Shown here in pieces: positions 1 to 9,689 of a stretch of 64,000 nt of DNA. The notes beneath the pieces were generated by a model. The model saw nothing but the letters and a program-made list of their open reading frames with translations, searched no databases and had not been told where the DNA came from. The stretch lies in NCBI RefSeq assembly GCF_019929225.1, contig NZ_JAHZPA010000003.1:124001-188000 (forward strand), given 5' to 3'. Source of the DNA: Streptococcus sanguinis (lineage in GTDB: Bacteria; Bacillota; Bacilli; Lactobacillales; Streptococcaceae). The first letter of the stretch is position 1, and each line of letters opens with the position of its first letter. The translations under genes and the position numbers were made by a program.

Positions 1-23
1 TCGCTTGATTTTTATTAAACTTA

Positions 24-60
24 AAAAATCAGCTTGAAGCAAAGCTTCAAGCTGTTTTTG
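24..60. terminator. Bidirectional rho-independent terminator
   Basis: A perfect 10-bp inverted repeat (31-40 and 44-53, arm AGCTTGAAGC) has a 3-nt loop. It is followed by a T-rich run on the plus strand and preceded by AAAAAA, so it also gives a T-run on the minus strand. It ends the minus-strand oligopeptidase gene and can also stop a plus-strand transcript entering from the left. Confidence 0.85.
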
Positions 61-68
61 TTTATTTT

Positions 69-1865
69 TTATTCCCCCGACTCCTCGCTGTAAGCAATAA
101 TCTGATCAACTGTGTCTGACAAGAATTGAATGGTGTCGCGGAGTGGTTTGTCAGTCGAAATATCTGCTCCGATAATCATAGCTGACTCAAGCGGAGTCTT
201 GCTGCCGCCAGATTTGAGCAGCTCAAGCCAGTCACGGGCACCATTTTCGTCATTTTTCAGGTGTAGGTAGCCAGCGGTAGAGATGACCAAGCCTGCGGAG
301 TAAGTATAGCTGTAGAGTCCCATGTAGTAGTGGGCTTGGCGCATCCAAGTTAAGGCAGCATCGTCGTCGATTTCAACGGCATCGCCCCAGAATTCTGTCA
401 AGACTTCTTTCATAATAGCGTTGAGTTTACTTGCGCCGAAGGTTCCGCCTTCTTCAATCAAAGTATAGACCTTGCGTTGGAAGGCAGCTTCCAGCAAGTG
501 GGTGATGAAGTTGTGGAAGTAAGTATCCGTCAGACGGTGAGCCAGGGCAAAGCGTTTCTGGCGTGGGTTATCAAACTGGCGTTCCAGATAATCACTGAGC
601 AGGAGCTCATTAAAGGTAGACGGTGCTTCCACATAGTAGGTGGACATGTGGGCATTGAAATAGCTTTGGTGATTGTCGGAGAAGATAAACTGACCAGAGT
701 GGCCAATTTCGTGAATCAGAGTATAGACATCACTCATACGTCCAGTCCAGCTCATGAGAACATAAGGGTGAACCCGATAAGGATCAGCAGCATAGCCTCC
801 AGAGTCCTTTCCGGCATTGGCCGCAAAGTCGACCCAGCGTTCTTCCTTATAGCGGGCAACTTCTTGGCAGTATTCTTGTCCGAGTGGCTCGACTGACTTC
901 ATGACGAGGTCATAGGCATCATCAATGCTGACTTCGGGATTGAGCTCGCTGTCCAAGTCCAGCTTCCAGTCGGCAAAAGTCATTTTTTCAAGTCCGTTTA
1001 CCTTAGCGACATGCTTGAGGTATTTCTGAGCTACTGGGGCAAATTCACTCATAATCAAGTCAATCTGCCAGTCAAACATAGAGCGATCAACTTCTTGCTC
1101 TGCCAGCAAGTAGTCAAAGACAGACTCATAGCCCTTCATGTCAGCCAGTAATTTTTCAGACTTGACCTGAGCTAGATAAGCAGCTGCGGCAGTGTTTTGA
1201 TGCTGACGAAGTCCTTCTGAGAAAGAGCGGAAAGCTTTTTCGCGGATTTCTGCATTTTCATGGTTTTGATAGAAATTCTCATAGGTGACAAAGCTGTTTT
1301 TGTAAACTTTGCCGTCTACTTCAAAGTCAGCCATGGCAAAGTCGCCAGCCCGCATCTTGGTATAAATATCCTGTGGACTGTAGAAGACTTCGCCTAGATT
1401 GGTCAGAGCTTTTTCGACATCCGCTCCCAGATAGTGGGCTTTTTTGATTTTAGCCTGGCGAATGGCTGAGGTCAAATGGGGCTCTTGGCCTAGTTTCTCC
1501 AAGACAGCTTCGTCTGCACCGACTAGGGCGTCGTCAAAGAAGCTGAGTGCGACATTGGCCTCGGTCTCAAACTCCATGGCTGCTTGGGCAATCTGCGCAA
1601 AGCTCTCGTCGCCAAAATCAGTGGTCTGTGGCATAAAGCCGTAGTTACCGATGTGGCTGATTTGGATATAAATCTGCTCTAACTCAGCAAAAGCCCGTTC
1701 AAAATCTTCGAAAGTGCTAAGCTTGCCTTGATAATCACGGACGAATTTCTGGATGTCCTCTCTGGCCTTTTCGATGGCCCGCAGGAAGTCCTCTTGGTCT
1801 TGGTAAAGGGCCGTTAGGTCCCAGAGTTCATTTTCCGGAAATTCAGAACGATGTTTTTGTTCCAT
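69..1865 (-). CDS. pepF: Oligoendopeptidase F (M3 zinc metallopeptidase)
   Basis: This 598-residue cytoplasmic peptidase should cleave short peptides of roughly 7-17 residues during peptide use and protein turnover. The zinc site HEIGH starts at His385, with HExxH contributing two zinc ligands and the catalytic Glu. The length and the all-helical N-terminal half fit the PepF/PepB family of lactic acid bacteria. No signal peptide is visible. The start codon is ATG with an AGGAG-type site just upstream on the minus strand. The gene is monocistronic: it lies between the terminator at 24-60 and the one at 1903-1930. Group B streptococcal PepB is the closest named relative known to me. The family assignment is firm; the exact substrate is inferred. 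Confidence 0.93.
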   Translation of the reverse strand: MEQKHRSEFPENELWDLTALYQDQEDFLRAIEKAREDIQKFVRDYQGKLSTFEDFERAFAELEQIYIQISHIGNYGFMPQTTDFGDESFAQIAQAAMEFETEANVALSFFDDALVGADEAVLEKLGQEPHLTSAIRQAKIKKAHYLGADVEKALTNLGEVFYSPQDIYTKMRAGDFAMADFEVDGKVYKNSFVTYENFYQNHENAEIREKAFRSFSEGLRQHQNTAAAAYLAQVKSEKLLADMKGYESVFDYLLAEQEVDRSMFDWQIDLIMSEFAPVAQKYLKHVAKVNGLEKMTFADWKLDLDSELNPEVSIDDAYDLVMKSVEPLGQEYCQEVARYKEERWVDFAANAGKDSGGYAADPYRVHPYVLMSWTGRMSDVYTLIHEIGHSGQFIFSDNHQSYFNAHMSTYYVEAPSTFNELLLSDYLERQFDNPRQKRFALAHRLTDTYFHNFITHLLEAAFQRKVYTLIEEGGTFGASKLNAIMKEVLTEFWGDAVEIDDDAALTWMRQAHYYMGLYSYTYSAGLVISTAGYLHLKNDENGARDWLELLKSGGSKTPLESAMIIGADISTDKPLRDTIQFLSDTVDQIIAYSEESGE

Positions 1866-1902
1866 AGTCTACTCCTTTTGTCGTATATAGAAATAGTATA
1901 GC

Positions 1903-1930
1903 AAAAAATCCCCCAAAATGTCTTTGGGGG
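1903..1930 (-). terminator. Terminator of the MFS gene
   Basis: Stem CCCCCAAA (1910-1917) pairs with TTTGGGGG (1923-1930) and is followed on the minus strand by a run of six T. It lies just downstream of the MFS transporter and upstream of pepF. Confidence 0.8.
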
Positions 1931-2005
1931 AGAAGGATAAGTCAGTAATTTTTAGCTGTTTATCAGTTCGAGGATAAAAGTCAATGTTTCTTTGTGGCAA
2001 TCTTT

Positions 2006-3370
2006 TTAAAAAGCAGTAGATAAGAATACGAAGAGAACCAAGCCCAATAAAAGGGTGAAGACGTTTTGAGTTCCTTTTGTCATATTGGGAGCTTGATTGG
2101 CGATGACAGCTGTGACTGCAGTACCTATTGCGCCCGCAAAGGTCTGGGCCAGCTGAAACAGCGCAGTCGTATCTGCGGTTTTTTCTTTATCAACTTGAGT
2201 CGTCGCTAGGGCAAGTGTGTTATTGAAGGCCATGTTTCGCCCCAAGGTAAAGCAAATATAAATCGCAATAACAGCTGTTAAGGTGAGTTCTTTTGTGAAG
2301 ATAAGGAGCAAGAATACAGCAAGGAAAAGAAGTGAATTTCCTGTAAAAAGGGTTGGTTTAGGACCATTTCTATCATAGAGTTTGCCAAAGACAGGAGAGA
2401 GGAAGGCTCCAAGCATGGTTCCTGGAAGCAGTGCAAATCCTGCCTGAGCGGTTGAAATGTCTTTTTCTATGACTAGGAAGTTGGGAATCAGAAAATTAGC
2501 CGATAGGTTTATAAATTGAAAAATGAAGAAGGGTAAAATAGCCAATAAGACCGTCGGTTGCTTTAAAATCCGAATATCTAGGAATGGATGATCAATCTTT
2601 AAGCTCCGATAGATGAAGCAAGCTAGTGGTAGTAGACAGAGAATAAGATAGAGCCAATCGATATGTCCTTCTTCTAAGCTGGAGATGGCTACAATGGCAA
2701 AGACGAGTGAGCTTGCTAAGAGGAGAAATGAGAGAAGATCAAAGGCGCGTTTCCTCGACTGTTCGGAATTTCTTAAAAAGAAAAAACCAAGAATAAAGGA
2801 AATGATTGGGACAGGAAGAATAAAGGTATAAATCATATGCCAGTCAAAACGACTAATCATAAAACCACCGTAAGTCGGACCAATTGCTGGTGCTAGGCTG
2901 ACCACCATACCAGACAAGCCCATGTAGGTTCCAATTTTTTGCTTAGGAACACGCTCAACAATCAAGTTAAAGAGCAAAGGAATGGCTAATCCAGTAGCTC
3001 CTCCTTGCAGGATTCTCCCTATCATCAAGATGGGAAAGCTTGGAGCCAACATGGCAATCAGAGTTCCCAAGCAAAAGTTAGCCAAAGCAGTAAAGAGGAT
3101 AGTTCTCTCTTTCCAATTGTGGGCTAGGGTTGCTCCTAAAGTAATCGTAATGGCCACTGCTAGTAAATACCCTGTTGTAATCCATTGCAGCGTTCCCAAT
3201 CCTAACCCAAAGACCTTACTTAGATGTGGGAAGGTTACATTCATACTGGTTTCAGATAAGATGCCTGCAAAGCTGACTAAGGCTGTCGCAAGGAGCGAGA
3301 AAAAATCTTTCTTTTCAACTGTTTGATGATCTGGCACGATTGTCTCCTTTACATGTTTGAAATGAGTCAC
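2006..3370 (-). CDS. MFS multidrug-type exporter (DHA2-like)
   Basis: A 454-residue polytopic membrane protein whose hydrophobic segments repeat along the whole length, compatible with the 14-helix DHA2 drug:proton antiporters (LmrB/EmrB type). An N-terminal loop region has GRILQGGATGLAIPLL, close to motif C/A regions of this family. It would export drugs or toxic metabolites using the proton gradient. The C-terminus ends abruptly after the last helix, so a few terminal residues may be lost compared with relatives. It is a single-gene unit with its own TATAAT promoter and a palindrome over that promoter. No regulator gene adjoins it. The substrate cannot be read from sequence. Confidence 0.85.
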   Translation of the reverse strand: MTHFKHVKETIVPDHQTVEKKDFFSLLATALVSFAGILSETSMNVTFPHLSKVFGLGLGTLQWITTGYLLAVAITITLGATLAHNWKERTILFTALANFCLGTLIAMLAPSFPILMIGRILQGGATGLAIPLLFNLIVERVPKQKIGTYMGLSGMVVSLAPAIGPTYGGFMISRFDWHMIYTFILPVPIISFILGFFFLRNSEQSRKRAFDLLSFLLLASSLVFAIVAISSLEEGHIDWLYLILCLLPLACFIYRSLKIDHPFLDIRILKQPTVLLAILPFFIFQFINLSANFLIPNFLVIEKDISTAQAGFALLPGTMLGAFLSPVFGKLYDRNGPKPTLFTGNSLLFLAVFLLLIFTKELTLTAVIAIYICFTLGRNMAFNNTLALATTQVDKEKTADTTALFQLAQTFAGAIGTAVTAVIANQAPNMTKGTQNVFTLLLGLVLFVFLSTAF

Positions 3371-3378
3371 TGTCTTTA

Positions 3379-3412
3379 TTATAAAGCAAGAAGTTCACTT
3401 TGAAAAGTGAAT
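3379..3412 (-). promoter_or_regulatory. Promoter with palindromic operator for the MFS gene
   Basis: On the minus strand a TATAAT -10 box (plus 3379-3384) sits just upstream of the MFS start. A 7-bp inverted repeat TTCACTT/AAGTGAA with a 4-nt centre (3395-3412) covers the spacer and -35 region, which is a typical repressor position (TetR or MarR type). The cognate regulator is not in the window. Confidence 0.5.
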
Positions 3413-3564
3413 AGTGGCTATACCGCCATCTTATTTGACGAATCGAAAGGGAAAAAAACGAACTCAGCCAGCCAGCTATAATCAGCTATAGAAAAGAAAA
3501 ATAGATTTTCAGTACTTTTATAGAAAAAAAGCCATTTTCAGTCTTTTTCTTTTGCCTGAAATTG

Positions 3565-3573
3565 TGGTAAAAT
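3565..3573 (+). promoter_or_regulatory. Extended -10 promoter ahead of pnp
   Basis: TGG followed by TAAAAT (3568-3573) forms an extended -10. Transcription from here would give pnp a leader of about 280 nt that contains the repeat elements at 3651-3805. Confidence 0.4.
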
Positions 3574-3650
3574 AAGGTCTGTACGTGCTTGATACAAAGA
3601 TGAGGATATAATAAGCTACTAAGGCTATGATATTAAAGTCACAGTGCTAA

Positions 3651-3805
3651 CTGAACACGTCCTATAGGTTGCTTAAGGTCTTAGTATCTTGATGAACTGA
3701 ACACGACCTAAAAGCTGTGTAAAAAAGATAAACTGTCTTTTCTTCATCGAAGACTTCGTCAGTTTCTTATTTTTACTTTGCTTTTAACGGGCTTAATATC
3801 TTGAT
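3651..3805 (+). repeat. Two adjacent intergenic repeat units in the pnp leader
   Basis: Unit A (3651-3693) and unit B (3697-3805) both begin CTGAACACG(T/A)CCTA and end with a (T)TATCTTGAT-like tail. Unit B carries an internal hairpin in which AAACTG (3730-3735) pairs with CAGTTT (3760-3765). A third copy lies before dnaJ at 54322-54427. The rest of 3413-3860 holds no open reading frame of note. Confidence 0.55.
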
Positions 3806-3860
3806 CTTTGTAGCCAAGGCGTATGAAAAAATTTGAGCATGTGCTCGGCAAGGAGTCTTT

Positions 3861-6062
3861 ATGACAAAACAAGTTTTTAAAACCGTTTTTGCAGGTCGTG
3901 AGCTGGTAGTTGAAACCGGTCAGGTTGCAAAGCAGGCAAATGGCAGCGCCGTTGTTCGATATGGAGAAAGTACCGTTTTAACTGCGGCAACCATGTCCAA
4001 AAAGATGGCTACTGGTGACTTTTTCCCATTGCAGGTCAACTATGAGGAAAAAATGTATGCAGCTGGGAAATATCCTGGCGGCTTTAACAAGCGCGAAGGC
4101 CGTCCGTCAACAGATGCGACTTTGACTGCCCGCTTGATTGACCGTCCGATTCGTCCTATGTTTGCGGAAGGTTTCCGCAATGAAGTTCAGGTTATCAATA
4201 CCGTTCTTTCTTATGACGAAGATGCTTCGCCTCAAATGGCTGCTATGTTCGGTAGCTCTCTGGCTCTCTCTATCTCAGATATTCCTTTTAACGGCCCTAT
4301 CGCAGGAGTTCAAGTCGGTTATGTAGATGGTGAATTTATCATCAACCCTAGCAAGGAACAAAAAGAAGTTTCGCTTTTGGAACTGACAGTGGCTGGTACC
4401 AAAGAGGCTATCAATATGGTAGAATCTGGAGCCAAGGAACTGTCTGAAGATATCATGCTGGAAGCTCTTCTCAAAGGGCACCAAGCGGTCAAAGAATTGA
4501 TTGCCTTCCAGGAAGAAATTGTCGCAGCAGTCGGCAAGGAAAAAGCAGAAGTAGAATTGCTGCATGTTGATGAAGAGCTGCAGGCTGAGATCATCGCAGC
4601 CTATAACAGCGACTTGCAAAAGGCTGTTCAGGTAGAAGAAAAGCTGGCGCGTGAAGCCGCAACTCAGGCTGTCAAAGACCAAGTCACAGCAGTTTATGAA
4701 GAGAAATATGCGGACCACGAAGAATACGACCGCATCATGCGTGATGTGGCTGAAATCTTGGAACAAATGGAGCACGCGGAAGTGCGTCGTTTGATTACGG
4801 AAGATAAGGTCCGTCCTGACGGTCGTAAGGTTGATGAAATCCGTCCGCTGGATGCGGAAGTGGATTATCTGCCGCGCGTTCATGGTTCTGGTCTCTTTAC
4901 TCGCGGGCAAACTCAAGCCTTGTCTGTCCTGACCTTAGCACCAATGGGAGAAACGCAAATCGTGGACGGCTTGGATCCAGAATACAAGAAACGCTTCATG
5001 CACCACTATAATTTCCCGCAATACTCTGTCGGTGAGACAGGTCGTTATGGGGCTCCTGGCCGTCGTGAAATCGGACACGGTGCTCTTGGGGAACGTGCCT
5101 TGGAGCAAGTCTTGCCTAGCTTGGAAGAGTTTCCTTACGCTATCCGCCTGGTAGCAGAAGTCTTAGAGTCAAACGGTTCTTCCTCCCAGGCCTCTATCTG
5201 TGCGGGCACTTTGGCTCTGATGGCAGGTGGTGTACCGATTAAAGCACCGGTTGCTGGTATTGCTATGGGCTTGATTTCAGATGGCAGCAACTATACGGTT
5301 CTGACGGACATTCAAGGTTTGGAAGACCATTTTGGCGACATGGACTTTAAGGTAGCTGGTACCCGCGAAGGGATTACCGCCCTGCAGATGGATATCAAGA
5401 TTGAAGGAATTACAGCTGAGATCTTGACAGAAGCTCTTGCTCAGGCTAAGAAAGCTCGTTTTGAAATTCTGGACTTGATTGAAGCGACGATTCCTGCTCC
5501 ACGTCCTGAATTGGCTCCAACTGCTCCGAAAATCGACACCATCAAGATTGATGTGGACAAAATTAAGATTGTCATCGGTAAAGGTGGGGAAACCATTGAT
5601 AAGATCATCGCTGAGACCGGCGTTAAGATTGATATTGATGAAGAAGGTAATGTATCCATCTACTCTAGCGATCAAGACGCGATTAATCGTGCGAAGGAAA
5701 TCATTGCTGGCTTGGTCCGCGAAGCGAAAGTGGATGAAGTTTACCATGCCAAGGTTGTTCGGATTGAGAAATTCGGTGCCTTTGTCAATCTCTTTGACAA
5801 GACGGATGCACTGGTTCACATCTCAGAGTTAGCTTGGACTCGAACCAACAACGTCGAAGATGTTGTACAAATCGGTGATGAAGTGGATGTCAAGGTTATC
5901 AAGATTGATGCCAAAGGCCGGGTAGATGCTTCCATGAAAGTATTGCTGCCGCGTCCACCAAAGTCTGATAAGCCAAAGCATCACCATGACAAGGGACATC
6001 ATCCGCGCAAGGAGCACAAGGGTCATAAGGACCATCAAGAAAGCCCTAAAACAGAAGAATAA
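3861..6062 (+). CDS. pnp: Polyribonucleotide nucleotidyltransferase (PNPase)
   Basis: This 733-residue enzyme degrades RNA 3' to 5' with phosphate and is a core part of the RNA degradosome. The order is two RNase PH-like domains separated by an all-helical linker, then a KH domain ([13 protein letters not shown], about residue 570) and an S1 domain ([15 protein letters not shown]). The length is slightly above the usual ~700 because of a C-terminal tail very rich in His, Lys and Asp/Glu (about 25 residues with many HH pairs). The start ATG has AAGGAG 8 nt upstream. cysE follows 91 nt later, as in other streptococci. Confidence 0.97.
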   Translation: MTKQVFKTVFAGRELVVETGQVAKQANGSAVVRYGESTVLTAATMSKKMATGDFFPLQVNYEEKMYAAGKYPGGFNKREGRPSTDATLTARLIDRPIRPMFAEGFRNEVQVINTVLSYDEDASPQMAAMFGSSLALSISDIPFNGPIAGVQVGYVDGEFIINPSKEQKEVSLLELTVAGTKEAINMVESGAKELSEDIMLEALLKGHQAVKELIAFQEEIVAAVGKEKAEVELLHVDEELQAEIIAAYNSDLQKAVQVEEKLAREAATQAVKDQVTAVYEEKYADHEEYDRIMRDVAEILEQMEHAEVRRLITEDKVRPDGRKVDEIRPLDAEVDYLPRVHGSGLFTRGQTQALSVLTLAPMGETQIVDGLDPEYKKRFMHHYNFPQYSVGETGRYGAPGRREIGHGALGERALEQVLPSLEEFPYAIRLVAEVLESNGSSSQASICAGTLALMAGGVPIKAPVAGIAMGLISDGSNYTVLTDIQGLEDHFGDMDFKVAGTREGITALQMDIKIEGITAEILTEALAQAKKARFEILDLIEATIPAPRPELAPTAPKIDTIKIDVDKIKIVIGKGGETIDKIIAETGVKIDIDEEGNVSIYSSDQDAINRAKEIIAGLVREAKVDEVYHAKVVRIEKFGAFVNLFDKTDALVHISELAWTRTNNVEDVVQIGDEVDVKVIKIDAKGRVDASMKVLLPRPPKSDKPKHHHDKGHHPRKEHKGHKDHQESPKTEE

Positions 6063-6153
6063 GAGGTCGCTTATCCCTGTAGACCTCATCAAAAATCGGC
6101 AGAGGCGAGCCTAGTTCTCGTCTCTCCTTGTTTAGAGAAGGAAGGAGGCTAGC

Positions 6154-6771
6154 ATGGGTTGGTGGAAGGAATCCATTGATATCGTAAAAGAAAATGACCC
6201 AGCGGCACGAACGTCGCTGGAAGTCTTACTAACCTATCCGGGCATTAAAGCTTTGGCGGCCCACCGCCTCTCGCATTTTTTGTGGCGGCACGGCTTTAAG
6301 CTGCTGGCGCGCATGCACAGTCAATTCTGGCGTTTCTGGACCCAGATTGAGATTCATCCCGGCGCTCAGATTGAGTCGGGTGTCTTCATTGACCATGGCA
6401 GTGGCCTGGTGATTGGTGAAACGGCCATTGTGGAGAAGGGGGCTATGCTTTACCACGGTGTGACCCTAGGCGGGACGGGCAAGGATACAGGTAAACGCCA
6501 TCCGACTGTGCGTCGGGGTGCCTTGGTCTCTGCCCATGCCCAAGTTATCGGACCAATTGAGATTGGCGAGAAAGCCAAGGTCGGAGCCGGTGCAGTTGTC
6601 GTGGCTGATGTTCCAAGTGATGTGACAGTTGTTGGTGTACCAGCGAAGATTGTTCGTGTTCACGGTGAGAAAGACGAGCCAACCATTCACGAGGTAGAGG
6701 AGAAACGGGAATACTATCTAGACAAGCTAGAGCATGCCCGTGAAGCCAGCCACCATTCGTCAAGTCTGTAG
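6154..6771 (+). CDS. cysE: Serine O-acetyltransferase
   Basis: 205 residues. It acetylates L-serine with acetyl-CoA, the first step of cysteine synthesis. The N-terminal helical part is followed by the left-handed beta-helix hexapeptide repeats (IHPGAQIESGVFIDHG, VIGETAIVEKGAMLYHG) and the LGGTG loop typical of CysE. The start has GGAAGGAGG just upstream. It sits between pnp and cysS, an order conserved in streptococci; co-location with cysS links cysteine supply with Cys-tRNA charging. Confidence 0.95.
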   Translation: MGWWKESIDIVKENDPAARTSLEVLLTYPGIKALAAHRLSHFLWRHGFKLLARMHSQFWRFWTQIEIHPGAQIESGVFIDHGSGLVIGETAIVEKGAMLYHGVTLGGTGKDTGKRHPTVRRGALVSAHAQVIGPIEIGEKAKVGAGAVVVADVPSDVTVVGVPAKIVRVHGEKDEPTIHEVEEKREYYLDKLEHAREASHHSSSL

Positions 6772-6819
6772 AAAAGGTTGGCAAAGTTATCTAAGTAAAA
6801 TATGACAGGAGGAACCGAC

Positions 6820-7020
6820 ATGTCAGATTTATCAGATGCTATTTTGAACCAGGTAGTCCTTGAGCTGAAAGAAGGCTTAGAAGGTCCCGCCAAGGAGCGT
6901 TTTACAAAACTGCCACCTAGCCACCAGCGCGAATGGGCTCGCTATATCAGTGAAGCCAAAAAAGATGAGACCAAGCTGCGCCGCATAGAAAAGATGAAGG
7001 TGAATTTGCTGGAGCCTTAA
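6820..7020 (+). CDS. Small YdeI/OmdA-type protein
   Basis: 66 residues. The core LPPSHQREWARYISEAKK followed by a basic RRIEKMKVNLL stretch matches the C-terminal motif of the YdeI/OmpD-associated (bacteriocin-protection-like) family, here as a stand-alone module. The ATG at 6820 is chosen because AGGAGG lies 7 nt before it; the earlier in-frame start at 6802 has no such site. It lies between cysE and a nucleoside phosphorylase with short gaps, so it is probably co-transcribed. Its function is unproven, and the family name should not be taken as showing bacteriocin protection. Confidence 0.7.
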   Translation: MSDLSDAILNQVVLELKEGLEGPAKERFTKLPPSHQREWARYISEAKKDETKLRRIEKMKVNLLEP

Positions 7021-7033
7021 AAAAAGAGAAGTT

Positions 7034-7798
7034 ATGCTATTAGAGGAATTTGAAGATGTAGCTGGAGTTATTGAGCCAACAGATAGGCAGATTATTGATA
7101 AGGGTGAAGTTTGCGAAACCATTATCCTGTCTTTTAATGGAGAAATTCTGAAACGTTTGATTGAGTCAGAAGCAGTCTATCCAGGAGGCTATTTGAAAAG
7201 CATAAACGGACAGCATCCATGGTATATTTACCGCCAAGGTCCTAGCAAGCTAGCAGTTATGTTGGCTCCAATTGGGGCTCCCATGATAGTTGGCCAGCTG
7301 GAGGAGTTGGCGGCTAGAGGCTTCAAGAATTTCATCATTCTAGGTTCCTGCGGCGTTTTGGACCGCTCAATTGAAGCAGATAAAATCATCTTGCCTGCAG
7401 CCGCATTGCGAGATGAAGGGACTAGCTACCACTATGCCCCACCGGGTGACGAAGTAGCCTATGACGAGTCTCTGCTGGTCGAGCTGGAAGCCATCTTTGA
7501 CAAGCACGATATAGAGCATATCCGCACCAAGTCCTGGACGACTGATGCCTTTTATCGAGAAACGCCTGATAAGGTCAAGCGTCGCTTGGCTGCTGGAGCC
7601 AAAGTGGTGGACATGGAAGCTTCAGCTATCATGGCTTGGAGTCAATTTCGCAAGAGTAAAGTCTATCAGTTCTTCTACACAGCTGACTATGTGGATCATC
7701 ATAACCGAACCTGGGATGCCCGCCATGAAGAGCGGACAGTTGATGCCATGACTTTTTTCACTATCGCTTTGACAATAGCAAAGGAACTAGAAAGGTAA
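7034..7798 (+). CDS. Nucleoside phosphorylase family protein (uridine phosphorylase-like)
   Basis: 254 residues of the PNP/UDP phosphorylase fold. GSCGVL near residue 112 is the phosphate/ribose loop region, and KVVDMEASAIMAW contains the family's conserved ribose-binding Met-Glu pair. It would split nucleosides with phosphate for salvage. AGAGAAG lies 6 nt before the ATG, and the gene follows the preceding small gene by 13 nt. Uridine or purine specificity cannot be settled here. Confidence 0.8.
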   Translation: MLLEEFEDVAGVIEPTDRQIIDKGEVCETIILSFNGEILKRLIESEAVYPGGYLKSINGQHPWYIYRQGPSKLAVMLAPIGAPMIVGQLEELAARGFKNFIILGSCGVLDRSIEADKIILPAAALRDEGTSYHYAPPGDEVAYDESLLVELEAIFDKHDIEHIRTKSWTTDAFYRETPDKVKRRLAAGAKVVDMEASAIMAWSQFRKSKVYQFFYTADYVDHHNRTWDARHEERTVDAMTFFTIALTIAKELER

Positions 7799-7806
7799 CT
7801 ACAAGA

Positions 7807-8328
7807 ATGGCAGTATATTTTTACGGCTGTATCACCATGGATGGCTACTTGGCAGACAGCCAGCACAGGATAGACTGGCTGCATCAGCTTGGTTCTGTAG
7901 AGGATACAGGCTATGATGACTTTTACAGGCAAATGGATATCACCATCATGGGCAAGCGGACCTTTGAGGAAATCCAAGATTTGCAAGATGTAGAAAGTTT
8001 TTATCAAGCTACGGAAAACTATGTCTTTACGCATGATAGGCACCTGCCTGTCAGCAATTACCAGCCAGTAGCTGGGGATGTGGTGGAGTTTGTTCACCAG
8101 ATTGACAAAGGCAAAAATGTCTTTGTGATTGGTGGTAATTCCTTGGTAGGACCGCTCTTGGATGCGGATCTTTTCGACCACCTCATTATTCAGATAGCGC
8201 CCCTTATCCTAGGAAAGGGGGTTCCCCTCTTTACCCAAGAGGAAGGGCAGCGCTTTTACCAACTGGATAGCCTCAGACAATTTGGCCCTTTTGCAGAGCT
8301 GGTTTTCAGCCGAAAAAGTCAGAAATAG
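7807..8328 (+). CDS. RibD C-terminal/dihydrofolate-reductase-like protein
   Basis: 173 residues resembling the RibD C-terminal reductase domain (DHFR-like fold). It has the N-terminal FYGCITMDGYLAD strand-loop, MGKRTFEEI, and the nucleotide-binding VFVIGGNSLVGPLL. Stand-alone proteins of this kind are common in Gram-positives and have no agreed substrate. It begins 8 nt after the phosphorylase stop and lies just before cysS. Confidence 0.75.
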   Translation: MAVYFYGCITMDGYLADSQHRIDWLHQLGSVEDTGYDDFYRQMDITIMGKRTFEEIQDLQDVESFYQATENYVFTHDRHLPVSNYQPVAGDVVEFVHQIDKGKNVFVIGGNSLVGPLLDADLFDHLIIQIAPLILGKGVPLFTQEEGQRFYQLDSLRQFGPFAELVFSRKSQK

Positions 8329-8345
8329 AGAAAGGAGTGGACCGC

Positions 8346-9689
8346 ATGATTAAAATTTACGACACCATGTCTCGTGATTTGCGAGAATTTGTCCCTATTG
8401 AGGATGGCAAGGTTAAGATGTATGTCTGTGGGCCAACGGTCTACAACTATATCCACGTGGGCAATGCCCGCTCAACAATAGCTTTTGATACCATTCGCCG
8501 TTATTTTGAGTATCGGGGATTTGAAGTCAATTATATTTCCAACTTTACAGATGTGGATGATAAGATTATCCATCGGGCCAAGGAAGAAGGCATCACACCA
8601 AAAGAAGTGGCTGATAAGTATATCGCAGCTTTTCGTGAGGATGTGACGGCCTTGGGCGTGAAACCTGCGACTCGCCATCCGCGAGTGATTGACTTTATGG
8701 AGGCAATCATTGACTTTGTGCGGACTTTGGTGGACAAGGGCTACGCCTATGAGTCAGAGGGCGATGTCTATTTCCGTGTGGAAAAATCTCACAATTATGC
8801 CAAATTAGCCAACAAAACCCTGGCAGACTTGGAGTTGGGTGCTTCTGGTCGGACAGATGAGGAGACCGCCCGCAAGGAAAATCCGGTAGATTTTGCTCTC
8901 TGGAAGGCAGCTAAGCCGGGTGAGATTTCCTGGGACAGTCCTTGGGGAGCAGGTCGTCCGGGTTGGCACATCGAGTGCTCGGTCATGTCGACGGAGATCT
9001 TGGGCGATACTATTGATATCCACGGTGGAGGAGCAGACCTAGAGTTTCCTCACCATACCAATGAAATCGCCCAATCAGAGGCCAAGACTGGTCAGACTTT
9101 TTCCAACTACTGGATGCACAATGGCTTTGTCAACATTGACGATGTTAAGATGTCCAAGTCTTTAGGCAATTTTATCACTGTTCACGATGCCCTCAAGACC
9201 ATTGATGGCCAGGTGCTGCGTTTTTTCTTTGCTACCCAGCATTACCGCAAGCCTATCAATTTCACAGAAAAAGCTGTTCATGATGCAGCGACCAATCTCA
9301 AGTATTTGAAGAATACCTATGAGCAGCCTTTCACGGGTCAGGCAGACTCTGCTCAGCTTCAGGCCTTTCTGGACAAGTTCACCGCTGCTATGGACGAAGA
9401 TTTCAATGCGGCCAACGGTATCACGGTTGTCTTCGAGCTGGCCAAGTGGATCAACTCTGGCAACTACACTGCTGAAGTTAAGGCAGCCTTTGCCAAGCTC
9501 TTAGAAGTTTTCGGTATCGTCTTTGTAGAAGAAGTCTTGGACGCGGACATTGAGCGCTTGATTGAGGAACGCCAAGTGGCGCGGGCTAATCGGGACTTTG
9601 CGACTGCAGATCGTATTCGGGATGAATTGGCCGCTCAGGGCATCAAGCTTTTGGATACTAAGGACGGAGTGAGGTGGACCCGTGACTGA
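8346..9689 (+). CDS. cysS: Cysteinyl-tRNA synthetase
   Basis: 447 residues, class I. The adenylate-binding HIGH-like motif is in [15 protein letters not shown] near the N-terminus. The KMSKS signature starts at Lys268. Zinc-ligand regions ([22 protein letters not shown]) are present. ATG 8346 is preferred over GTG 8337 because AAAGGAG overlaps the latter. The 3' end overlaps mrnC by 8 bp, which implies translational coupling. Confidence 0.97.
   Translation: MIKIYDTMSRDLREFVPIEDGKVKMYVCGPTVYNYIHVGNARSTIAFDTIRRYFEYRGFEVNYISNFTDVDDKIIHRAKEEGITPKEVADKYIAAFREDVTALGVKPATRHPRVIDFMEAIIDFVRTLVDKGYAYESEGDVYFRVEKSHNYAKLANKTLADLELGASGRTDEETARKENPVDFALWKAAKPGEISWDSPWGAGRPGWHIECSVMSTEILGDTIDIHGGGADLEFPHHTNEIAQSEAKTGQTFSNYWMHNGFVNIDDVKMSKSLGNFITVHDALKTIDGQVLRFFFATQHYRKPINFTEKAVHDAATNLKYLKNTYEQPFTGQADSAQLQAFLDKFTAAMDEDFNAANGITVVFELAKWINSGNYTAEVKAAFAKLLEVFGIVFVEEVLDADIERLIEERQVARANRDFATADRIRDELAAQGIKLLDTKDGVRWTRD

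Noticed and set aside
4275-4916. Long minus-strand reading frame inside pnp (213 codons)
   Set aside because: It is antisense to a firmly identified gene with strong codon bias, has no ribosome site and resembles no family.
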